A stretch of 64,000 nucleotides of DNA, from NCBI GenBank assembly GCA_902787685.1, contig CADAHH010000019.1, positions 62,001-126,000 of the forward strand, in the 5' to 3' direction. The notes below the pieces were generated by a model. That model did not search any database. It was not told the DNA's origin and saw only the letters and a program-made list of their open reading frames with translations. Shown piece by piece: positions 57,659-64,000 of the stretch. Numbering within the stretch: the first letter of the stretch is position 1; every line of letters begins with the position of its first letter. This DNA is from an uncultured Eubacteriales bacterium. Lineage in GTDB: Bacteria; Bacillota; Clostridia; TANB77; CAG-508. A program made the translations under genes and the position numbers.

Positions 57659-58411
57659 ATATGAGCTTTCTCCATTTTCATAATTAATCTCTATTCCAGG
57701 CTGAGCATTATAAACATATACATTAAAACATACTCCTTGTCCATTGTCTTCTACAGAATATGCTTCCATTTGAACCCCGCTTGCTACTAAATTACTGTTT
57801 TCAAAAATAGGTGTAACTCTATATAATACATGTTTATCTTCGTTTTTATTCTGATTTTTTATGTAATCTGCAACTTCATTCTCAAAAGGTAACATTCCTT
57901 GAACATTTAAATATCTTGTGCCTGTAATTAGATTTTTTTCATTTGCATTTTCACCTGCCAACTGATAACCAATTAAGTGACATCTATTATATAAATATTT
58001 TCCATCAACTATATCATATTTTGCTAATTTCCAACCTGATGGTTTAATCATTCCAATTTCACCTCTTGGCTCTGTTGGCATAATTTCCTTACAAATATTA
58101 GCAAATGCTACTCCACATCTTCCTAAACTATCTAATTCAGAATAATATTCAAATACTCCTTTTTTATAATCTTCCTCAGTAAAATCTGGTGTATTATTAT
58201 TTATATATACAAATGGTGAATCGGTAAATTCAGGAATACTTGATAAATCAAAAGATGTAATTGTAGTAGTAGCACTAACAATTTCTGTTCCTAAAATTTG
58301 ATGAATTTCATCTTCAAATTGTGGATATAAATATGATATTAGTGCAACAATTGCAGTAACTATTATACCAAAAATCAGCTTTTGCAATTTCTTTTTTTCT
58401 TTCTTTTTCAT
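57647..58411 (-). CDS. Secreted DNA/RNA non-specific endonuclease (EndA/NucA-like)
   Basis: About 254 residues: a membrane anchor or signal (LIFGIIVTAIVALISYLYP), then a beta-beta-alpha metal nuclease domain. The usual DRGH motif appears as NRCH in LYNRCHLIGYQLAGENANEK, followed by NLITGTRYLNVQGMLPFE, which are family hallmarks. The ATG at 58411 follows AGGAG; the longer frame to 58519 extends into repeat sequence. It probably degrades nucleic acid outside the cell for nutrition or uptake. Its final codons come from the palindrome at 57538. Confidence 0.85.
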   Translation of the reverse strand: MKKKEKKKLQKLIFGIIVTAIVALISYLYPQFEDEIHQILGTEIVSATTTITSFDLSSIPEFTDSPFVYINNNTPDFTEEDYKKGVFEYYSELDSLGRCGVAFANICKEIMPTEPRGEIGMIKPSGWKLAKYDIVDGKYLYNRCHLIGYQLAGENANEKNLITGTRYLNVQGMLPFENEVADYIKNQNKNEDKHVLYRVTPIFENSNLVASGVQMEAYSVEDNGQGVCFNVYVYNAQPGIEINYENGESSYVEK

Positions 58412-58503
58412 ATGCTTATTCTCCTTGTCTTTCGTTATTTGAATTCTATCACTTAAGATAAAAAAAGTAAACATCTTTTTGTAAAAAAAATCATCGGAGA
58501 CGG

Positions 58504-58640
58504 ACCTTTTTGACATCAATGAAAATAACTAATCCTGTTTAACCGCATATAATTTTTAAAATCCTATGGTACCCCCTTTAGGGATACCCACCATACGGAT
58601 TTTAAAAACGAAATGCTGACGCGGATTAGTTATTTCAAAT
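58504..58640. repeat. Palindromic repeat family 2, left copy
   Basis: AATAACTAATCC (58524-58535) and GGATTAGTTATT (58623-58634) enclose inner arms TTTAAAATCC/GGATTTTAAA and a core with ACCCCCTTTAGGGAT. A copy in inverted orientation lies at 59250-59383 on the other side of the TspO gene. Flanks carry GTCAAAAAGGTCCGTCC, also found at the 3' end of the kinase gene (about 40715). Confidence 0.7.
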
Positions 58641-58679
58641 ATTGCAAGTTGTCAAAAAGGTCCGTCCACTATGAAACAA

Positions 58680-59138
58680 TTATCTATTTAGCAAATATAC
58701 TGCAAAATTCAAAACAGTAGCAAATGAAATCCAAATCAAATATGGTATTTGTAATAAACCTGCTGTCTTATCTTTTTTATAAAATTTTATTATCATATCA
58801 ATAACAAGTGCATCAAGTATTAATATCCAAATAAATGCAAAAAGTCTCCATTTAAACACAAAAAATATAAAAGACCACAATGCATTTACTGTTAATTGTA
58901 AATAATAGATTGCATTTATTTCAGAATCATTTAATCCCTTTTTTTCTAGAATCCCATAAGACACTCCCATTAAAACATACAATATAGTCCAAACTGTAGG
59001 AAATAAAAAGCTTGGTGGTGCAAAAACTGGTTGTATTAAATCATTATAATTAATAGCATTAGAAGTAATTAGCCCAACCACTCCTCCTACAATAACTGGA
59101 ATCAATATTGATTTAGCAAATATTTTAAATTTTGACAT
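58680..59138 (-). CDS. tspO: TspO/MBR-family membrane protein
   Basis: A 152-residue five-helix protein: FAPPSFLFPTVWTILYVLMG is the family signature, with LQLTVNALWSFIFFVFKWRL and YLIWISFATVLNFAVYLLN. AAGGAGG precedes the ATG. TspO proteins bind porphyrins and related ligands and take part in stress responses. It is bracketed by two inverted copies of palindrome family 2. Confidence 0.9.
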   Translation of the reverse strand: MSKFKIFAKSILIPVIVGGVVGLITSNAINYNDLIQPVFAPPSFLFPTVWTILYVLMGVSYGILEKKGLNDSEINAIYYLQLTVNALWSFIFFVFKWRLFAFIWILILDALVIDMIIKFYKKDKTAGLLQIPYLIWISFATVLNFAVYLLNR

Positions 59139-59249
59139 TTAATCATCCTCCTTTTTAGCTATTGTATTATTTAAAATTTATATTATGATAAAAGATTTTT
59201 CCTGATGCTGTAAAAAAATTCTAAGTCCTTTTTTACACATTAAATAAGA

Positions 59250-59383
59250 AATAACTAATCCGTATCAAGCATTTCGTTTTTTAAAATCCGTATGGTGGGT
59301 ATCCCTAAAGGGGGAACCATAGGATTTTAAAAAATGATGTGCGGTTAAACAGGATTAGTTATTTTCATTGATGTAAAAAAGGA
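59250..59383. repeat. Palindromic repeat family 2, right (inverted) copy
   Basis: Same sequence as 58504-58640 in the opposite orientation, with the same inner core. Its similarity extends beyond the terminal repeat (TTTTCATTGATGTAAAAAAGG), so about 130 bases flank tspO as an inverted pair. Bases 59139-59454 hold no gene. Confidence 0.7.
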
Positions 59384-59454
59384 ACTTCTCACAAATTTGA
59401 ATTATTATTAAGCAACATTTTTTTCTTTTTGAATATTATACTCTAGGTGATTAT

Positions 59455-60172
59455 ATGAAAGTTTTAAAACTTGGATCAAGACGGTCCTTTAGTTGAATTT
59501 TTACAAAATATTTTAAAAATTTTCGGATTTTATGAAGGAAATATTGATGGAATTTTTGGAAACACAACAAAACGTGCAGTTATCAATTTTCAAAATGCTT
59601 TTGGATTAAATCCTGATGGAATTGTTGGAAGAAATACTTGGAATGCACTAATGCCATATATAAATGGTGGTTTGGGTTTTATTGTTCCTACTAATATTAA
59701 TTACAGCTATTCCATTCTACAAATTAACATCAATAGTTTAAAAACACTATATCCATTTTTAGAAATCTCTTCTTCCGGTAAAAGTGTTTTAGGAAATGAT
59801 ATTCCTGTAATTAAGATTGGTAATGGTGAAAAAGAAGTATTTTACTCAGCTGCGATTCACGCCAATGAGTGGATTACCTCTCCGCTTCTTATGCAATTTT
59901 TAGCAGACTATTGTTATACATATGTAAATAATTTAAATATCTATGGATACTCTGCCCGTCAGCTTTATGATAATACAACTATTTACATTATGCCAATGAT
60001 TAATCCAGATGGTGTAAATTTAGTTACAGGTGAAATAAGACCCAATTCTTCTCTTTACACTAATACTGAATTAATTGCAAACAATTATCCTAATATTCCA
60101 TTTCCAAATGGCTGGAAAGCAAATATTAGAGGTGTGGATTTAAAAAACTTCCAACCGTTCGTAACCCTTTGA
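59455..60172 (+). pseudogene. M14-type carboxypeptidase with peptidoglycan-binding domain, 3'-truncated, with CGGT +1 site
   Basis: The ATG at 59455 gives KVLKLGSR, then CGG (59482-59484). Skipping the C yields [20 protein letters not shown], the start of a peptidoglycan-binding domain ([16 protein letters not shown]). A zinc carboxypeptidase M14 domain follows with the HxxE site ([16 protein letters not shown]) and [10 protein letters not shown]. It stops after RGVDLK, where NLN and the rest of the catalytic domain should follow. A GC-rich palindrome and a recombinase element come next, so the gene was interrupted. Presumably it was a DL-endopeptidase acting on cell wall. Confidence 0.75.
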
Positions 60173-60196
60173 GATTACTGATGTTTAATGATTTTT

Positions 60197-60242
60197 GTAG
60201 GGGCGAATTTATTCGCCCGCGGGCGATCAAGATCGCCCCTAC
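60197..60242. repeat. GC-rich palindrome
   Basis: GTAGGGGCGA and TCGCCCCTAC flank an inner CGCCCGCGGGCG. Its GC content is far above that of the surroundings. Similar GTAGGGGCG-type palindromes are scattered in many bacterial genomes. It sits at the end of the broken M14 gene. Confidence 0.7.
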
Positions 60243-60263
60243 ATTTCTCTACGTATTCTAATC

Positions 60264-61894
60264 TTATCCTGTTTTTTCTGTTTTTAAAATTTCTTCAATT
60301 TTTATAAATTCTTCTAGATTTTCATTAATAGAATTTAACTTTGAAAAATTAAAATATATGTAAATATTTTTGTCTTTATCAATCTCAATTTTATTAATTA
60401 ATCTGTATAAAAACATTTTATCTGGCTTTTCAAATTTTAAAAAATTTTCTATTAATTCATCTAATTCTTTTTCTTCTTTTGTATGAATTTTACTTTCAAT
60501 TTTGTCTTCTGTTCCAATTAGTTTTTGTTCTAATTCTTGCTTTTGTTCGTTTAGTTTTTGTCTTTCTTGGTTAAATTTTTGAGACACTCTAATATAATCT
60601 TCTTCCTGCAAAACTCCTTTTAATTTATCCATATACATTTTGTCTAAATTATTATTTATATCAAATATCGCTTTATCAATTTGTTCTATTTTTTTCTTGT
60701 ATCCTTCTCTAATATCAAGAGTTTTATTTTGATATTTTTCATAAATTCCATAAAAAATTTCTTTGTCAGCATATATTTGGCATATCTTTTTTACAACATA
60801 AATAATATGTTTTTCAAACACATCCTCTTTCTTTTGCATCACTACAAGTTATATATGGATGTGATTTTGCGTTTCTTTTTGAATTTTTCTTTAAAACAAT
60901 TTGCAGTTTTCTTTTGCAATGATAACAATAAAGTAATCCTCGTAATAAATAATCATATTTTAGTTTAGTATTTGTCCCTCTTCTTTCTATAATACATTGT
61001 ACTTTTTCAAATACATCTTTATCAATAATGGGCTCATGGGTATTTTCAACTCTTATATGCTCCTCTTTATCAATTGTTCTAAACTTCTTAACTTTATATG
61101 ATATGATAGACCTTTTATTTTGAACTGTATTTCCAATATAGACTTCATTTTTTAGCATATTGCATAATGTTACTTCATTCCAATTGTAATTTATTTTATT
61201 CTCATCTTGAACTAATCCCGTTTTTCTATAACCTGTTGGAGATAGATATTTGTTTGAGTTCAAATAGTTTACTATCTCGACACTACCATGTCCATTTGCG
61301 TACATTTCAAAAATCTTTTCAACAACATTTCGTACTTGTTCATCAACAATTAATTTGTTTTTTATTGTAGGATGTCTTTTATAACCATAAGCCGGAATAC
61401 TACACATATATTCTCCTTGCTTTTGTTTTTCCTTTAAAACGCTTCTAATCTTCTTTGAAATATCTTTAGCATACATATCATTCATTATAGCTTTAAAAGG
61501 TGTTATATCGTTATTTGTGCTATCTATATATGTATCTATTCCATCTGTTATTGCAACATATCTAATATTATTTTTTGGAAAATAGTCCTCTAAATAAAAA
61601 CCTGTTTTAATATAATCTCTACCAAGTCTTGATAAATCTTTTGTAATTACCATATCAATAGTTTTGTTTTCTATATCCTGCAATAACTCATTAAATGAAG
61701 GTCTATCAAATGTTGTTCCTGAAATTCCATCATCAACATATTCTTTAACTAAACATAGATTATTCTCCTTTACATATCTTTGCAAAATTTTTCTTTGATT
61801 ACCGATACTTTCGCTTTCTTGTTTGTCGCCATCTTCTCTAGATAGTCTAATATACATTCCGTACTTTAAAATTTTGACTTCTTAAATCCAGCAT
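60264..61894 (-). CDS. Large serine recombinase, with CGGA +1 site and a second +1 break
   Basis: About 542 residues when joined. The ATG at 61894 has AGGAGG upstream and gives MLDLRSQNFKV, then CGG (61859-61861). Skipping the C gives KVGMYIRLSREDGDKQESES, the catalytic N-terminus with the active-site serine. The resolvase domain (DLSRLGRDYIKTGFYLED), recombinase domain and Cys ribbon (YCYHCKRKL, ITCSDAKERGC) follow. A second break at GTT TGA (60819-60814) needs another +1 shift to continue EKHIIYVVKK into the coiled coil. It is a transposon or integrative-element recombinase that probably disrupted the M14 gene. Confidence 0.8.
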
Positions 61895-61950
61895 TTAACC
61901 TCCTATCCGTAATCATCTATGTAAATAATATAACGTGCTCTTTAAAATAA

Positions 61951-62097
61951 TTACTTATTCTTAACTTTTATACTTTCCAAATAATCTTTAAAAACTAATC
62001 CTATAGTTTCTCCTATATTTTGCTTTTCTTCTGTAAAAATACAATATGTATTGAACTCTAATTTGTTATCTTTGGTATTACTTTTATCCTCATTCAT
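61951..62097 (-). CDS. Small protein upstream of the serine recombinase
   Basis: A 48-residue frame, MNEDKSNTKDNKLEFNTYCI then TEEKQNIGETIGLVFKDYL, with AAGGA before the ATG. It ends 57 bases before the recombinase start, so it is likely co-transcribed. Small proteins of this kind are common next to recombinases of this family; function unknown. Confidence 0.5.
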   Translation of the reverse strand: MNEDKSNTKDNKLEFNTYCIFTEEKQNIGETIGLVFKDYLESIKVKNK

Positions 62098-62254
62098 ACT
62101 TATTCAGATCCTTTCTACTTAATACAGAATATTAAAGAAAATGGCTTACTATGACACTTAAATCAAGTGTATTTGTCAATGTGCGATTTTACTCACCTAA
62201 TCACTTAAGTAAGAAATTTTAAAATTGTCCCAATTTTTTCACAATTTTTATCCC

Positions 62255-62515
62255 TCTACTATTAACAGCAATTAAAAATCCAAAATGTTATGGGCAAAAT
62301 GAAAAAATTTTTATTTTTTTTATTTCTAACCTTAATAGCGATTCAACTTTAAAAATCTTACGGGCAATTCTAAATTTTTTTATTTTTCCTTCTACTATTA
62401 ACAGCGATTGAAAATTGAAAACGTTATGGGCAAATTTAAAAAAATTTTTCTTTCTAACCTTAATAGCACTTAAAAATTAAAAATATGACGGGTAAAATGA
62501 AAAATTTTTAATTTT
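62255..62515. repeat. Four-unit alternating tandem array
   Basis: Units start at 62255, 62325, 62391 and 62453. Units 1 and 3 begin TCTACTATTAACAGC, units 2 and 4 TCTAACCTTAATAGC; each has TTAYGGGCAA or a variant in the middle and an A-run/T-run junction at its end. Unit length is 62-70 bases in an A-B-A-B order. It could be an iteron/partition site, bent regulatory DNA or RNA repeats. Bases 62098-62254 and 62516-62572 contain no gene. Confidence 0.6.
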
Positions 62516-62572
62516 TCACAAAAAAAATAAACATATGGTCACTTCCATATGCTTATTAGTATTAATATTTAT

Positions 62573-62887
62573 TTATATTAAATTTTTAAAATTTCTTCTT
62601 GAATATAAGATTCTTCTTATTTCCATTGTATTATTTTTTACTATATAAAATATTGTATAGTTTTTTACATAAATTCTATAATATGTATTTTTTCTTTTTC
62701 GACTAGATTTATATTTTTCAAAACTTTCAGGATTTTCACTTCTTTTCTCTATTTCTGTAATTACTTCATTATAAAAGTTTTCGGCTGCAATTTTATTTTG
62801 TAGTTTATATATAAAATATTTTAGAATATTGTTAAACTGTTTTATAAATGTATCTGTATACTTTATTGTATATTTATTTTTCGCCAT
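62573..62887 (-). CDS. ParE/RelE-family toxin
   Basis: A 104-residue basic protein: YTDTFIKQFNNILKYFIYKL, AENFYNEVITEIEKRSENP, YYRIYVKNYTIFYIV and MEIRRILYSRRNF, the typical ParE/RelE fold and C-terminus. It overlaps the antitoxin gene by 14 bases. Upon loss of the antitoxin it would arrest growth. Next to it lies the tandem array at 62255-62515. Confidence 0.85.
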   Translation of the reverse strand: MAKNKYTIKYTDTFIKQFNNILKYFIYKLQNKIAAENFYNEVITEIEKRSENPESFEKYKSSRKRKNTYYRIYVKNYTIFYIVKNNTMEIRRILYSRRNFKNLI

Positions 62888-63161
62888 CTATTATCCTCCT
62901 AGCCATTTGTTTAAATTCCTCATGAGAATAATATTTAGTATTTGGATCTTCCGCTTCTTTATCTGCTTCATCTAAAGCATTTTCAATATATTCTTCATAT
63001 TCTAAATCACTCATTAATTTTGAATATTTTTCTAGGCTCATTACTACCATAGAACCATATCCATTTTTTGTTAGATACACTGCTTCATCTTCTTTTAAAA
63101 CCAAATCCTCTATTTCTGGATATTTATTTCTTAAATCTGACACTGGTCTAATATTTATCAT
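62874..63161 (-). CDS. Phd/YefM-family antitoxin
   Basis: A 95-residue acidic protein: MINIRPVSDLRNKYPEIED, then EAVYLTKNGYGSMVVMSLE, the Phd/YefM DNA-binding fold, and a C-terminal toxin-binding tail (EEFKQMARRIIDGEK). AGGAGAG lies before the ATG. It neutralises the ParE-like toxin and should autoregulate the operon. Confidence 0.88.
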   Translation of the reverse strand: MINIRPVSDLRNKYPEIEDLVLKEDEAVYLTKNGYGSMVVMSLEKYSKLMSDLEYEEYIENALDEADKEAEDPNTKYYSHEEFKQMARRIIDGEK

Positions 63162-63339
63162 AATTCACACTCTCCTTTATATTAACTATCAACATTTTAT
63201 CATTATTTTATCTTAAAATCAACTGCTAATAAAATAATTTTTTAATTTATTAATATATTATGAGTCCTTTCACTAAAATTTATAACTATATAAAAAATAC
63301 ATCTCTTTTTGTTAAATTAATGAGATGTATCTATTTATA

Positions 63340-63648
63340 TTATATGCCTTGTTTCATACATTCAAATATTAAATTCATTGCATCAATGAAGCCTATTTTA
63401 TAAAACTTTTCGTTCTCGTAAGAACCTATTACATTTACTTTATCAATATAACTTTCTAAGCTATCTTTAACTTTGGATTTTGATATATCATCATTAGATA
63501 ATTCCTCTAGTTTATCTAAAAGCATTTGATAAGTATCATTTTCTTTCGTCAGTTCCTTAATCCTTTTATTATCATATTCAGTTAAAGCACATATATTTTC
63601 TTCTCTGCTAACAAATAAATCGTTTAAAACACTAGATTTTCCTTCCAC
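63340..63648 (-). CDS. Uncharacterised helical protein
   Basis: About 102 residues from a GTG at 63648 with GGAGG upstream. It is mostly acidic coiled-coil sequence (YDNKRIKELTKENDTYQMLL, ISKSKVKDSLESYIDKVN) and ends KIGFIDAMNLIFECMKQG. Similar small DUF6809-like proteins occur beside recombinase elements; the name is uncertain. A short hairpin may end it. Confidence 0.5.
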   Translation of the reverse strand: MEGKSSVLNDLFVSREENICALTEYDNKRIKELTKENDTYQMLLDKLEELSNDDISKSKVKDSLESYIDKVNVIGSYENEKFYKIGFIDAMNLIFECMKQGI

Positions 63649-63816
63649 TTCTACTACCTCCAAACATAAATATACTAGTAGTATAACGTGCTCCATTTTA
63701 TTTGTCAGCTCTTTTTATAAAAAAATTATTAATTATTTTTATAAATTACAATTTATTAGCTCAATACTTGTGAACAATACCAAAATATTGTAAACATCTT
63801 TATAACCTGTAATTTA

Positions 63817-64000
63817 TCATAATAATTTAAAATATTTTATTATAAATTTACTTCCTATATTGTCAGATTCTACTGTTATACTTCCATTATCATTTTCTAT
63901 TATAGTTTTTGCTAATGCTAGTCCTATTCCAACACTATCTTTAGAAGCATTTTTACCTTTATAAAATCTTTCAAATATATGTGGTAAATCTTTCTTGTCA
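63817..64000 (-). CDS. Sensor histidine kinase, C-terminal end (partial)
   Basis: Only the last 60 or so codons are inside the window. [20 protein letters not shown] and [19 protein letters not shown] form the G1/F/G2 region of a HATPase_c domain, followed by FIIKYFKLL and a stop at 63817. The N-terminal sensor and the dimerisation histidine lie beyond the right edge. Confidence 0.9.
   Translation of the reverse strand, partial: DKKDLPHIFERFYKGKNASKDSVGIGLALAKTIIENDNGSITVESDNIGSKFIIKYFKLL

Noticed and set aside
62255..62515. CRISPR array
   Set aside because: Units alternate between two types, have no constant repeat with unique spacers, and no cas genes are present.

Overview
The window is very AT-rich and most genes have low-GC Firmicutes (Clostridia) features: T-box leaders, the single-chain glycyl-tRNA synthetase, anaerobic pyruvate formate-lyase with its activase, AGGAGG ribosome-binding sites and an ITLIALVVTIIVLLILAGI-type prepilin. 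I read it as an uncultured gut clostridial chromosome carrying several integrated mobile elements. I cannot name the species.

Layout. 1-13.3 kb: two stacked integrative elements. Each ends in a module of divergent DUF6076 gene, leader RNA, excisionase and tyrosine integrase, followed by the same 12-bp sequence (4445-4456 and 13277-13288). The second element also carries RepA_N, TnpV, an oriT candidate, MobC and a relaxase, a prepilin gene, an XRE regulator and a ParE toxin whose antitoxin appears fused to DUF6076. 13.4-26 kb: a long run of minus-strand accessory genes (AsnA, acetyltransferases, peptidase E, P-loop kinases, HAD and histidine phosphatases, NUDIX-methyltransferase, GlyRS, a decayed ThrRS) with two T-boxes. 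26-36 kb: defence and toxin-antitoxin loci (an AbiF-type HEPN gene flanked by paired structured RNAs, an Fst/par-like type I system, a duplicated small RNA), then a MobV and serine-recombinase remnant. 36-60 kb: core genes (tRNA-Gly, pflB-pflA, a two-component system, mscS, rpsU, an SSB-like gene, tsf, rpsB, uvrA, sortase, transketolase N-subunit, a MecA-like PBP, nuclease, TspO). 60-64 kb: a second serine-recombinase element, an unusual tandem array, a Phd/ParE pair and the end of a histidine kinase.

Main discovery candidate. Nine genes, including uvrA and pflA, are split by an apparent one-base insertion. In all nine the zero-frame codon at the break is CGG, and skipping its C gives a GGN glycine codon, mostly at a family-conserved glycine. 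By eye I found no other in-frame CGG in the window. The only tRNA gene in the window is a tRNA-Gly(UCC) with G at position 37 and a mismatched anticodon stem. Its loop positions 34-37 read UCCG, the complement of a four-base codon CGGN (U34 facing the fourth base). I infer that this organism may decode CGGN as glycine by quadruplet reading, which would restore all nine genes. Genes containing such sites are annotated below across the apparent frameshift.
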